Assembly: GCA_031264185.1 (NCBI GenBank)
Contig: JAISEL010000026.1
Location: forward strand, 1 to 36,419
Length of the DNA: 36,419 nt
Reading direction: 5' to 3'
Source: Deltaproteobacteria bacterium
GTDB lineage: Bacteria > Desulfobacterota > Desulfarculia > Adiutricales > Adiutricaceae
Both the position numbers and the translations under genes were made by a program. Positions 1 to 8,504 of this stretch are shown here, piece by piece (position 1 is the stretch's first letter; each line of letters starts with the position of its first letter). The notes under the pieces are model-generated. The model was not told the DNA's origin and made no database searches. It worked only from the letters and a program-made list of their open reading frames with translations.

Positions 1-341
1 CGAACTGAATAAACGGCGCCTGACTTGGATTTGACAGTATGCGCATACGCTAAATGCGCGGCATACAGCATATACCTGGGCAAATCTTTTTTTTCCCCGG
101 AGCTGTCAAACTCCAGATCCAAAATGACGTTATTGTCCAATAGATATACTTTATCCGGTCTGCAGTCAAAAGACATATATTCAGGAATTTCACTTGGCAT
201 TGGTGTAAAAATTTTATTTTTACTGTCAATAATATTAAGAAGGTTAAAAAAAGGATCCCGGTAGCTGTCAGACAAATCCTTAAGAAGGATGTCCTTGTTT
301 TGATAATGAATTTTAATATTTTTATAGTTATTCTTTGACAT
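1..341 (-). CDS. Rpn-like PD-(D/E)XK nuclease family protein, N-terminal part (cut by window edge)
   Basis: An open frame of 113 codons starts at an ATG (339-341) and runs off the left edge without a stop. The product begins MSKNNYKNIK, then KDILLKDLSDSY, a PSEIPEYMSFDCRPDKVYLL stretch, and LDLEFDSSGEKKDLPRYMLY. The order 'KDIL(L)K-L...Y', a short 'P.E.P' linker, then acidic 'D.EF.SS...D..RY..Y' matches the N-terminal half of the Rpn (recombination-promoting nuclease, formerly transposase_31/YhgA-like) and related DUF4351-type proteins. In these the acidic residue and the E-x-Q/D motif belong to the PD-(D/E)XK core. The ribosome site is weak (AGAAAG, spacing about 7). The gene lies in AT-rich DNA, and these families are typically repetitive and mobile. 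The family call is from motif layout only, and the C-terminal half is not visible. Confidence 0.6.
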   Translation of the reverse strand, partial: MSKNNYKNIKIHYQNKDILLKDLSDSYRDPFFNLLNIIDSKNKIFTPMPSEIPEYMSFDCRPDKVYLLDNNVILDLEFDSSGEKKDLPRYMLYAAHLAYAHTVKSKSGAVYSV

Positions 342-934
342 AAAATTGCTTTCTATGCTTAAAAAAATAAATTATATATTTAAATAGCAGTATATAGTTA
401 ATGATATACAATTAAATAGCTAAAATTAATTATTTAAATTTATAATTTACTGATAAAATTTATATTCACTGTCCTTATCTTCAGCAAACTGAGCCACTTC
501 TAGTTTTTGTAAAATAGAGCCCTGCGAGTTTATCTGGCAACCACAAGGGACAAACTGTCAGGTGGCGGCATAGCCATCACTCCAACATCTTACAGTTTAT
601 TTAATAATAATCAAGAGGGAAAAGAGGGAAGACTGGAAGACTGGAAGGCTCTGGTTGTTCGGCCGCTTCAATGGTACTGTTAGCCAATCAGATTTCTCCA
701 AACTGTCCGGACCAGGATTGTGCCTTTAACTTCCATCGCCGAACTTCATTGGTCAATCCGACCTTAAGAAGGTTTAGTGTTATAGCCGACGTGTTTTGTC
801 TTAAACAGACATGGCAATTTGTCAAGGAATTGACGAAAAATTTGTCCAATCAGGCTTACGATTAAAATTAAACTGAAAAACTTGTCGACAGTCTGCCGTA
901 CGATAAGGAGGTGAAATTATTAAAGATCTTACTT
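342..934. other. AT-rich gene-poor stretch with no supported gene
   Basis: No convincing coding frame was seen here on either strand. The part up to about 480 is very AT-rich and is the likely promoter region for the Rpn-like gene that reads leftwards. A short direct repeat (GACTGGAA twice) lies near 633-650. From about 835 the stretch carries the first copy of a dispersed repeat described separately. A perfect Shine-Dalgarno-like AAGGAGGTG at 905-913 is not followed at normal spacing by a start of any sizeable frame. Confidence 0.5.
841..897. repeat. Dispersed repeat, copy 1 (second copy near 17042-17098)
   Basis: The words TTGTCC.AT.AGGCTT, TAAAATTA.AC.GAAAA and CTTGTC..AGTC occur in the same order and spacing here and at about 17042-17098. 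By eye roughly three quarters of positions match. Both copies lie in non-coding DNA and in the same orientation. They could be relics of one mobile element or of a duplicated gene. Neither copy translates into anything I recognise. Confidence 0.4.
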
Positions 935-1222
935 TTAGTGAAAAAAAACTGAGGTTTCGGTTTTATTGTAGATTTTGAATTGGTTTGCCCCAACAAAGCT
1001 GCTCTGATTTTGGCGGCGCAGTGTCATCGGCTGCCTGCCCCCAAGATCCTTGATCCCTTTGGGATGGGATTTATGGGAAGACTCTTTTGCCTCAATTGCG
1101 GACGGATCCTGAGATGCTGACCCACTATGGTTTTTTCCCGAGACCTGTTCATCGGCTGCTTGTCCAAGGAGATCGGTTCCGCCTGGATTGATCTTAGGCG
1201 GCGGTTCAAAATTCTGAAACAT
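935..1222 (-). CDS. Possible small hypothetical protein (doubtful)
   Basis: This is a 95-codon frame starting MFQNFEPPPKINPGGTDLL with a good ribosome site (CAGGGAG, about 6 bases before ATG). The product is hydrophilic and rich in Ser, Gln, Lys and Gly, with no membrane segment and no motif I know. In favour, a hairpin with a run of eight T on the minus strand lies at its end. Against, the hairpin overlaps the last codons, an overlapping frame on the same strand is longer, and the surrounding DNA is full of decayed sequence. It may be a remnant whose true end was lost. Confidence 0.25.
   Translation of the reverse strand: MFQNFEPPPKINPGGTDLLGQAADEQVSGKNHSGSASQDPSAIEAKESSHKSHPKGIKDLGGRQPMTLRRQNQSSFVGANQFKIYNKTETSVFFH
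941..964 (-). terminator. Putative intrinsic terminator (minus strand)
   Basis: Read on the minus strand, AAAACCGA pairs with TCAGTTTT (8 pairs, one wobble, 4-base loop) and the stem runs into a tract of eight T. It would end a leftward transcript coming from about 1000-1300. Confidence 0.45.
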
Positions 1223-1322
1223 GGCAACTCCCTGAAAAGGCTGATAATCCTAAATGATTGGTGCCGATGGCAAATGACCAATAATACGCACGTTTTCGGG
1301 AAGATGGTGAAAATATTGAACG

Positions 1323-1417
1323 TTATTACCCCGGCGGATAATTTTGATACAAACAAATCATCATAAGGTAAAATCAATGAAGAAATAGATTATCATAATT
1401 ATCCGCCGTGGTAATAA
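1323..1417. mobile_element. MITE-like inverted-repeat element, copy 1 (95 bp)
   Basis: The left arm 1323-1343 (TTATTACCCCGG then CGGATAATT) is matched by the inverted right arm 1397-1417 with one mismatch over 21 bases. The interior is about 53 AT-rich bases with no coding capacity. A second element with the same arms but a different interior lies at 1969-2073. Both right ends are followed by TTGAA. Same termini with non-autonomous, unlike interiors is the usual look of MITEs or of solo ends of an insertion sequence. No transposase with matching ends is visible in the window. Confidence 0.55.
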
Positions 1418-1968
1418 TTGAATTTAAGCTGAACAGGTCAACAAACAAGTTAACGGATAGCAGATTGGACCAAGACCAACACAAGATCCTGGGAGCTATG
1501 GACCATGATCAAATATCAAGAGGCTGCGGCAGTCTCAAGACTTTGAAGAACGCCTTAACTGCTGCCAAAGACGATGTCGGCCGTGAATTATCTATCAGTG
1601 TAATTTAATAATTAATTGAATGTCACTGTAAGGGAAGTCACGGCTGCCATCAATGTCGGCGTTGGTTAGAATTACAGAAGCGAAAAAGTTCAGCAAATTA
1701 GTTCTTATAGATTGCATCTTTAAAAATCGAAACGCACGGGGAGATTCCTGATGAAATTTACACTAAATCTCCTATTAATAATATTAGTTTAATGGCTTTG
1801 CCGGGTCTATTGTAATTATGTATAATTATAATATCTCGCTTGCATTGCAAAATTGTTATTTTTTACAATCTACTGATTTTACGTGATTTTTTTTCTGGAC
1901 AGGCGTGTTGTTTAATATAGAAACAGGACATTTCTGCTTTCCCGCGACACGAATGACAGGGATGGTTT

Positions 1969-2073
1969 ATATTACCCAGGCGGATAATTATGAGAGTCTA
2001 TTTTCTTTGGGTTCACCTTGACTTTCGCGTATTTAACTTTATCTATGGTCAAAATTATCCGCCGGAGTAATAA
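1969..2073. mobile_element. MITE-like inverted-repeat element, copy 2 (105 bp)
   Basis: The left arm 1969-1989 (ATATTACCCAGG then CGGATAATT) pairs with the inverted right arm 2053-2073 (AATTATCCGCC then GGAGTAATAA), with about three mismatches in 21 bases. The interior of about 63 bases does not resemble the interior of copy 1. The common core of all four arms is GGCGGATAATT next to ATTAC. Confidence 0.55.
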
Positions 2074-2758
2074 TTGAAACCCTTAGAGCGAATATAAAGA
2101 CCCCTGAAAAGTTTTTTAATGCCACGGAGAAATTGTTTCAGTGTATTAACAAATATAGTTTTACCGAATCTTCGGGGGCGAGCTAAGAACCGGTTTTTGT
2201 TTTCAATATTTGGTATTAATTTATCTATATATTTTGTTTTACCAATATATAATGGGTTTAGATACTTTATTTGATTAAAATTACTATATCAAGTGGCTAA
2301 TTTTATTTGTTTAGGATTTATGACAAAACCTAATAAGATAGCAGTCAATCGGGAAATTGGATTGACCTCATCCACCAAGTGGTCAAAGGGTGAAAAATTT
2401 GTCAATGGCCTTTCCAGCTTGGATTGATTATACTTGGTGTAGTGGGCAAACAAATTTTTATTTTCAGCCTAATAGTTGATGAAAACAAAAAATAACCATT
2501 CAAAATTTTAAAATAATCTGTAATATATATATAAAATTTAAAGTAAAATTTGAACAAGACCCGGAGGCCCGGAGAGTTCCTGTAATATGTCAATATGATG
2601 CTATAATCCAAAAATTGGTCATTGTCTTATGGCAGCCTTGGCCTTAATATTAAAGTAATTTCCCAAGAAGCTCCTGTCTTTTCAGGCTTGATCTTTGAAG
2701 ATGTTGAAATTTTCGTCTGCGTCTGAAGCGTCTGGGAAAAAAGAAGAGAGAGAACTGA

Positions 2759-2943
2759 CAAAGAGTTGGTTAACTGCTTTAACTGTGAATGGTAAGCGAT
2801 TTTGCTCCGGTTTACGAAGACACTCTTTCTTTTTTGATGTCCACCCGTTCGGCAACCTGGGCTTGAGTTGGGTAAGTCCATTTTCTTGACGCCGGGCAAG
2901 AACATGCCTAATTTGACGAGACAAGGCTTTATATTTCAGACAG
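2759..2943 (-). pseudogene. Relic of an XRE-type helix-turn-helix regulator (frameshifted)
   Basis: Three adjoining pieces in different frames rebuild a typical XRE/Cro helix-turn-helix. The first is SRQIRHVLARRQENGLTQ. After a small indel comes AQVAERVDIKKERVSS, and after another shift NRSKIAYHSQLKQLTNSL. The pattern R..R...GLTQ.Q.AE...I....VS.IEN....PSL..L is the family signature. The frame is interrupted near 2865 and near 2817 and ends in a stop, so no functional protein is made. Such small regulators are often antitoxins or phage-type repressors. No partner gene survives here. Confidence 0.5.
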
Positions 2944-3054
2944 AGGTCCCCGGCAGAAAAACACCTGACAGCCGTTTGTTAAGACCTAAGAGGAAAAAAC
3001 AAATTTTTTCGAAACTCAAATAACTGACAGGCCAAATTGGCCCAGACCGCCGAA

Positions 3055-3084
3055 TTGTCAGTCTTTGCATTTGGGGCTTATTAT
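3055..3084 (+). promoter_or_regulatory. Putative sigma-70 promoter of the MoxR/DUF58 operon
   Basis: TTGTCA (3055-3060), 18 bases, TATTAT (3079-3084), placed 44 bases before the first gene of the operon. Confidence 0.4.
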
Positions 3085-3127
3085 AAAAAGTTCATAAATT
3101 AATAGATTTATTGATAAAAAATATCCT

Positions 3128-3946
3128 ATGAAGGAATATATCTTAATATTGGGTTTGTTTACCCTGCTTTTTTGGACCAACTGCCAGGCCGGAGCTGCGG
3201 AACCAGCCTCTCAGGACCAAAAGGGTTCTGAGTCAGACCGGGAGTCAGGACCGGAAATTTACAGGCTTCCGTCCCCGCCCCAATCTTTAAATCCCAGCAA
3301 ACGGCCATCTGGTTTAAGACCTGAGGCCGAACGAACGGCCCGGGAATTACTGGGGCGGATTTCTAAGCCCCACAAAGATCTGAAAACCGAAGCTCAGATA
3401 CTTAGACGGACTTTAGATATTCAAACTGACTTGCCAGTCGTCCGGCCGGTCAGAGAGTCTGAGCCCGCCCTTGGACCGGATTTTTTGAGAGGTCTTTTAA
3501 AAGTAGTTTTTGTGGTGGTAGTGGGCCTAATTTCAGTTATTATTTTCTGGAGTATCTGGCAGCATGTCAGAAAATCCAGAAAAGAAAAAAAAGAGGATAA
3601 TGTTCCAGAATCGGCCCCTCTGGTCCGGACCCTGGACCGGATATATGAAGAATCACTGGCTCTGGCCAAAAAGGGCCGTTACGCTGAGGCCATCCACCAG
3701 CTGCTTCTTAAAAGCCTGGAAGAGTTCCAGAAGAGGCAGAAGACATTTTTTCCCCGGCACCTGACAAGCCGGGAAATCCTGGCCAAACTGCAACTTGGTC
3801 CGCCGGTAGAACCGGCTCTGGCTTTTATGGTCCAAAAGACCGAAATATCCATTTTTGGCTTATATGAGCCTACGGAAAAAGACTTTTCAGACTGCCGTGA
3901 CAGTTATGAGGCGCTTTTGAAGGGTCTGGGCAGGCGTTTAACGTGA
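3128..3946 (+). CDS. DUF4129-domain membrane protein
   Basis: The protein has 272 residues. An N-terminal hydrophobic segment (about residues 4-24) looks like a signal peptide or anchor. A proline-rich, charged region up to about residue 115 follows, then a transmembrane helix (about 118-143, rich in Val/Ile) and a basic stretch (RKSRKEKKED). The C-terminal domain (about 160-270) has a YEESLALAKKGRYAEAIHQL helix pair followed by LTSREIL and is typical of DUF4129. It is known in MoxR/DUF58 operons as a presumed partner of the complex at the membrane. The exact role is not established. No good Shine-Dalgarno precedes the ATG. The gene overlaps the next by four bases, so translation is coupled. 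Confidence 0.8.
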   Translation: MKEYILILGLFTLLFWTNCQAGAAEPASQDQKGSESDRESGPEIYRLPSPPQSLNPSKRPSGLRPEAERTARELLGRISKPHKDLKTEAQILRRTLDIQTDLPVVRPVRESEPALGPDFLRGLLKVVFVVVVGLISVIIFWSIWQHVRKSRKEKKEDNVPESAPLVRTLDRIYEESLALAKKGRYAEAIHQLLLKSLEEFQKRQKTFFPRHLTSREILAKLQLGPPVEPALAFMVQKTEISIFGLYEPTEKDFSDCRDSYEALLKGLGRRLT

Positions 3947-5160
3947 ATTTAAGGGGCTTAAATATCAGAGCCGGGGTCTTAGTAGGCTTGGTTATTGTCG
4001 GTTTAATCTTAATTACGGTTTATGCTCGCTCCCGGAAAGTCAGCAATTACGGTTATCTGCCCAACAACAGTTCTGTTTCCGTATCGGCCGTAGGGTACGC
4101 CCTTTTTTACGAGCTTCTGAATAAAAATGAATTTAAAGTAAGAAGAGCCATGCGGTCTGAGCCCATAGAGACCGGTCCCAATGAACTTCTCGTTTTAACT
4201 GACCCTGATTTTTCTATCCAGACCAAACCCGAGATTTTAGCTCAACCCAATGTTCTGGTAATCTTACCTAAGTGGTCCTATAATACGGAGCTTTTTAAAC
4301 CCAACTGGGTGGCCCTGGTTCACCCCCTCCCGGTTATCCTTCTGAGCCAGGGTTTAAGTCGAGCCACGGTCCCGGATTTAAAAACTGTCAAGGGAGTCGG
4401 GAAATTAGGTAAATTGACGGTCAATCCCTTTGGGCCCGAGTTAGAGCCGACTTTTGAGCAACCGGTATGGTTAGTGAACTCGCCGTTGATTGTACCGGTT
4501 TTAGCCAACGAAGAAGGTGTTTTACTTGGTCTTTACCGGGATAAGACCCGCTCGGTCTGGATTCTGGCCGATGCCGATTTAGTGGCCAATCACGGTATTT
4601 TGAAAGGCCAAAACCTGGAGCTGGCTTTGTCGTTCATGGACAGGATAGCTCCCGGCCAGGCAGTGGTTTTTGATGAAAGCCGGGATTTGTCCGGAGCCCA
4701 AAAGGTCGAAGAAGAGCCGGGAGAGGCCCTTTTTCCGGACTTAATCAGTTATATTCTGCTTGGCCTCACATCTCTCATGGCCGTTTTTGCGGCCGGCCGC
4801 TTCGGTCCTATTCTGGAAACGGATGAAGAGACCTATTTTGGCCGGCGCCGGCTGATTGAAAATTCCAGCCGGCTTTTGGAAAGATCAGGCTGCCGCAAGG
4901 TTACGGTCGTAAATTACCTGAAAATGGTCATCAAATCCCTGGCCAAAATACGGCACGCCCCGCCTGGACTGACTGAAAACGAATTATACGACTGGCTAGA
5001 CCGGCTTGAACCAAAATTTGAGCTGAAAAAGTTTGTAAACGAAGTCAGGGGAGCCAGAGCAAATACCCCGGAGGCCCGTCAGCTGTTTTGGGCCAAAAAA
5101 ATTTACGCCTGGAAGGCAAGAGTGGAAAGTGGATCTAAATCTAGTCGGCAGCATAATTAA
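3943..5160 (+). CDS. DUF4350-domain membrane protein
   Basis: The protein has 405 residues and starts with GTG inside the stop of the previous gene (GTGA overlap). It has a transmembrane helix at about residues 10-28. A soluble region follows, beginning GYLPNNSSVSVSAVGYALFY with F.V.R.......L.VLTDP, the pattern of DUF4350 (a glutamine-amidotransferase-like fold in other members). A second membrane helix lies near residues 265-285 (LISYILLGLTSLMAVF), with a charged helical tail after it. DUF4350 proteins recur with MoxR, DUF58 and DUF4129 genes. They are presumed to sit in the membrane and work with the ATPase, but the substrate is unknown. Confidence 0.8.
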   Translation: MNLRGLNIRAGVLVGLVIVGLILITVYARSRKVSNYGYLPNNSSVSVSAVGYALFYELLNKNEFKVRRAMRSEPIETGPNELLVLTDPDFSIQTKPEILAQPNVLVILPKWSYNTELFKPNWVALVHPLPVILLSQGLSRATVPDLKTVKGVGKLGKLTVNPFGPELEPTFEQPVWLVNSPLIVPVLANEEGVLLGLYRDKTRSVWILADADLVANHGILKGQNLELALSFMDRIAPGQAVVFDESRDLSGAQKVEEEPGEALFPDLISYILLGLTSLMAVFAAGRFGPILETDEETYFGRRRLIENSSRLLERSGCRKVTVVNYLKMVIKSLAKIRHAPPGLTENELYDWLDRLEPKFELKKFVNEVRGARANTPEARQLFWAKKIYAWKARVESGSKSSRQHN

Positions 5161-6085
5161 CGCTATAAGAGGGCAAATCGCCAAAGTCATAGTCGGTCAG
5201 GCTCACTCGGTAGAACTTATGCTGACCAGCTTGCTTTGCGGGGGACATATTCTGCTTGAAGGAGTGCCTGGAACAGGCAAAACCCTCCTGGTTCAGGCCT
5301 TTGCCTGGTCTTTGAACTTAAAGTTCGGCCGCATCCAGTTTACGCCGGATCTTATGCCCGGCGACGTTTTGGGGACCAATCTGTTTAATTTCCAGACCAA
5401 CAGTTTTGTTCTGACGCCCGGACCTATATTTACCCAGATCTTACTGGCCGACGAAATAAACAGAACTCCGCCTAAAACCCAGGCCGCGCTTTTAGAAGCC
5501 ATGAACGAGCGGACAGTGACCATTGACCGCCAAAGTTATGATTTAGGCGATGAGTTCATGGTAGTGGCTACCCAGAACCCCATTGAGCAGCAGGGCACGT
5601 ATCCTCTGCCGGAAGCCCAGTTGGACCGGTTTTTGTTTAAAATTAATATCGGCTATCCGACCGAAGCCGAGGAACTGGAAATTGTCAGGCGCCGGACCCA
5701 GTTAAGTTTAAGGCCTCAGGCCCAGGCTCTGGGAATTACCGCGACCGTCAATCCTGAGCATTTGGCCTATGCCCGTCAGGCGGCGGCCGGGATCACCTTG
5801 TCCGAGCCTTTAGTGGCCTATATTGTGGCCCTTATCCGGGCATCCCGGGGCCATCCGTCCATAGAAACCGGCATTTCCACCCGGGCCGCCAATATGTTGG
5901 CCTCGGCCGCCAGAGCTTACGCCGCCGTGCAGGGACGGGATTTTGTTCTGCCAGATGACATAAAGACATTGTCTGTCCCTTTAATGCGCCACCGTTTAAT
6001 TCTCTCGGCTGCCGCCGACATTGAGGGACTTATCCCGGAAGAGGTCATAAAAGATCTCCTGACCCAGGTGCCCGCGCCCCGATGA
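5129..6085 (+). CDS. MoxR-family AAA+ ATPase
   Basis: The protein has 318 residues, typical length for the family. Walker A is GVPGTGKTLL (about residues 44-53). Walker B is ILLADEINR, and sensor/MoxR motifs include TPPKTQAALLEAMNE and VATQNPIEQQGTYPLPEAQ followed by LDRF. A C-terminal lid domain contains STRAANMLASAARAYA. MoxR ATPases act as chaperones that fold or activate partners, often with a DUF58 or VWA protein, and DUF58 follows directly here. The likely start is GTG at 5129, giving a 32-base overlap with the upstream gene, with GGAAGG upstream. Confidence 0.92.
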   Translation: MDLNLVGSIINAIRGQIAKVIVGQAHSVELMLTSLLCGGHILLEGVPGTGKTLLVQAFAWSLNLKFGRIQFTPDLMPGDVLGTNLFNFQTNSFVLTPGPIFTQILLADEINRTPPKTQAALLEAMNERTVTIDRQSYDLGDEFMVVATQNPIEQQGTYPLPEAQLDRFLFKINIGYPTEAEELEIVRRRTQLSLRPQAQALGITATVNPEHLAYARQAAAGITLSEPLVAYIVALIRASRGHPSIETGISTRAANMLASAARAYAAVQGRDFVLPDDIKTLSVPLMRHRLILSAAADIEGLIPEEVIKDLLTQVPAPR

Positions 6086-7386
6086 TCCGGCCGACCGTTT
6101 TTGCCTGCGTCTTATTTGCCCTGTCCGGGCCTTTGAGTTTTTTGCTCCTGGCTTACGATGAGGATCAATGGCCTTTGGCTTTATATTACCCAGTTTTAGT
6201 GCTGTCTTTAATAGTCTCGGATTTTATCAGGGCCTTGCCTAAAAACCGGGTGGCGGCTGATTTTAAGGTTCCCGGATCCCTTATGGTGGGCAGACCCGGA
6301 GAAATTTTAGTCACCATTGAAAGTAACTGGCCACGAGTAATCCAGATGGAAGGTATTTTAGCCGCCAGGGGACCTCTGGAAGACCAAGAGAGCATCAAAT
6401 TCAACTTGGATCACAAGGGAGTTTTAAATATTGCACTGACCGGAAAGCGCCGGGGAAAGATTGCTTTGGACGAACTGTGGCTCAGGTGGTCCGGGCCTAG
6501 GAAATTAGTGGAAATAAGGGCCAGATTTCCTTTGGAGCAAACCGTGAGCGTGGTCCAGGATACCGGCCATCTCCAGAGAGACGTTTTAAATTTCTCCGGC
6601 CGGCAGACTATTTTCGGGACCAAGATTCAGCCCTTCCGGGGTCAGGGATCTGAGTTTGACTGTTTATCCGATTTTAATCCCGGCATGGATAACCGCTATA
6701 TTGACTGGAAACACTCGGCTCGTCACCGCCGACTTCTGGCCCGGGAGTTTCGTCAGGAACGTAACCATCAGATAGTCTTAGGTTTTGATACCGGCCGCCT
6801 CATGCAGGAGCCGGTCCGGGGTCTGACCAAACTGGATCACTTTGTGGCCGCCTCCCTCCGGCTGGGCTGGGTCTCTCTTCAGTCGGGCGATTTAGTCGGC
6901 GGCTGCGGCTATGATTTAGCCTTTCATTCCTATTTAAAGCCCGGCCGGGGCCCGGGTTTTATGGCCCGGCTTCAGGCTTTTACTGCCTCTTTGGACTACA
7001 GCTACCGGGAGACTAACCATACTCTGGCCTTGGCCGAACTTTCCAGGCGCCTGCCCCATCGGTCGCTGTTAGTTTTATTCACCGAATTCATTGACGTTAT
7101 CTCGGCCGAACTCCTGGTGGAAAATTTAGCCATTACCTCCCGGAGGCACATGGTCATTTTTGTGACCGTGCAAGATCCTGTCCTGACCGGTCTGAAGGAC
7201 AAAAGACCGGTTAATTTTAACACTTTAGCCTCCTCGGTTTTAGCCGACAGTTTTGCCAAAGACCGGGATATTGTCTTAGAGCGCTTAACCCGCCTGGGGG
7301 TTCACTGTTTAGCAGTCAAGGCCGGCGGGATAACGGTCGCCCTTTTAAACCGCTATATTTTGATCAAGCAAAGAGGGCTTTTATGA
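6082..7386 (+). CDS. DUF58-domain protein (MoxR partner)
   Basis: The protein has 434 residues and starts in an ATGA overlap with the MoxR gene. Two hydrophobic helices lie at the N-terminus (about residues 5-50), then a beta-rich region. The conserved DUF58 block G.EFD.LSDFNPGMDNRYIDWK..AR...LL.REF..ER occurs around residues 190-230, followed by a von Willebrand A-like segment (FDTGRLM). This is the classical adaptor of MoxR ATPases. The gene is longer than the minimal family member because of the membrane part. It belongs to the same operon as the four genes around it. Confidence 0.9.
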   Translation: MIRPTVFACVLFALSGPLSFLLLAYDEDQWPLALYYPVLVLSLIVSDFIRALPKNRVAADFKVPGSLMVGRPGEILVTIESNWPRVIQMEGILAARGPLEDQESIKFNLDHKGVLNIALTGKRRGKIALDELWLRWSGPRKLVEIRARFPLEQTVSVVQDTGHLQRDVLNFSGRQTIFGTKIQPFRGQGSEFDCLSDFNPGMDNRYIDWKHSARHRRLLAREFRQERNHQIVLGFDTGRLMQEPVRGLTKLDHFVAASLRLGWVSLQSGDLVGGCGYDLAFHSYLKPGRGPGFMARLQAFTASLDYSYRETNHTLALAELSRRLPHRSLLVLFTEFIDVISAELLVENLAITSRRHMVIFVTVQDPVLTGLKDKRPVNFNTLASSVLADSFAKDRDIVLERLTRLGVHCLAVKAGGITVALLNRYILIKQRGLL

Positions 7387-8504
7387 CCAAAATTACCGGG
7401 CCTGAAAGCTCGGCCTCAAGTTCCTCTCCAAAGGGCGCCATTCCGGGCCGGACTTATGATTCCACGGTCTCTTCGGTCGGTCAAACGGAACGGGCGGAAC
7501 AGGTTCCTTTGATTTTAAGAAGCGCTCTGTTTCGGAAAAACCGGGAAAAAAGCTGGGAGCGTCTGGAAACTTTAGTCAGCCGTTTAGACCAAAAAGGGGT
7601 TGGTTCCTTGACCCCGGAAGAGGCCACGGAATTGCCTCTTCTGTACCAGTCCGCCGTATCGTCTTTGGCTCTGGCCCGCAATATAGTGTTGGACCGCAAT
7701 TTGACTCTTTATTTGGAAAATCTGGTTTTAAGAGGCTATATAGGTGTTTACGGACCCAGGCAGGAGTTTTGGGAAGTGGTCCGGAATTTCTTTTCCCGGG
7801 ATTTTCCCCGGGCAGTCCGTTATTTAAAATGGCATATCCTGATAATCATGGGAATTTTTATAGTCGGTCTGGCGAGCGGTTTTTTGGAAGTCGCTTCCAA
7901 TCCGGAGTCTTTCCACCGGTTTGTGCCCATGTCTCTCAGCGACCTCCGAGGTCCCGGGTCTACGGCTGAGGAACTGCTGGAAGACGAGATTTTTGCCCCG
8001 TGGCCGGGCTTTGAGAAAAGCTTTATTGCCTTTGCCTCGTACCTTTTTGAGCACAATTCCCAGGTAGCTTTTCTGTCCTTCGGCTTTGGTTTTGCTTTAG
8101 GAATTCCGACGGTCATCATAATTTTCGATAACGGGCAGGCTCTGGGAGCTATGACGGCTATTCATTCCCTAAATGGCATTACAGTAGAATTTATCGGCTG
8201 GCTGTCCATACATGGGGTGACCGAGCTTTTAGCCATCTTTATCGCCGCCGCCGCCGGTCTGGGCGTGGCTCAGAAGTTTATATTTGCCGGCAGGAAACGA
8301 AGACTGTCGAATTTAGCCCACGAAGGTCACACCTCGGCTTCGGCCATGGTCGGGGTCGTCTTTATGCTCCTTTTGGCCGGCTTAATAGAAGGCGGCTTCC
8401 GCCAGCTTCTGGGGTCAACTTTCCTGCGTTTTTTTGTGGCCTCACTGACTCTTTTTATGTGGTCGTATTATTTTATATTTTTTGGCCGGGAGGATGACAG
8501 TTGA
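7383..8504 (+). CDS. SpoIIM-family (stage II sporulation protein M-like) membrane protein
   Basis: The protein has 373 residues and overlaps the DUF58 gene by four bases. A Ser-rich N-terminus of about 50 residues is followed by a helical region (RLETLVSRLDQKGVGSLT, then ALARNIVLDRNLTLYLENLV). Several transmembrane helices come next (about residues 152-170, 225-250, 260-300, 320-345 and 350-368). The segment with FGFGFALGIPTVIIIFDNGQ and an HGVTELLAIF motif is the SpoIIM/DUF95 signature. Despite the name this family is common in non-spore-formers, where it travels with RDD, MoxR and DUF58 genes. The function is unknown, possibly a membrane scaffold or transporter of the complex. Confidence 0.85.
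   Translation: MTKITGPESSASSSSPKGAIPGRTYDSTVSSVGQTERAEQVPLILRSALFRKNREKSWERLETLVSRLDQKGVGSLTPEEATELPLLYQSAVSSLALARNIVLDRNLTLYLENLVLRGYIGVYGPRQEFWEVVRNFFSRDFPRAVRYLKWHILIIMGIFIVGLASGFLEVASNPESFHRFVPMSLSDLRGPGSTAEELLEDEIFAPWPGFEKSFIAFASYLFEHNSQVAFLSFGFGFALGIPTVIIIFDNGQALGAMTAIHSLNGITVEFIGWLSIHGVTELLAIFIAAAAGLGVAQKFIFAGRKRRLSNLAHEGHTSASAMVGVVFMLLLAGLIEGGFRQLLGSTFLRFFVASLTLFMWSYYFIFFGREDDS

Larger units (their letters stand above)
1223..2758. other. Gene-poor region holding two inverted-repeat elements
   Basis: I see no supported gene here. Frames present are short, lack ribosome sites and have composition unlike the coding genes of the window. The only structured features are the two inverted-repeat elements at 1323-1417 and 1969-2073, and a weak stem (GGAGATT with AATCTCC, about 19-base loop) near 1740-1772. 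The stretch 2160-2600 is very AT-rich. Confidence 0.5.

Noticed and set aside
25-264. 79-codon plus-strand frame at the left edge
   Set aside because: It is opposite to a longer frame (1-341, minus) that matches an Rpn-like nuclease, so it is a shadow.
1408-1608. 66-codon plus-strand frame starting in the arm of the first inverted-repeat element
   Set aside because: No ribosome site, composition unlike a gene, and the start lies inside the repeat arm.
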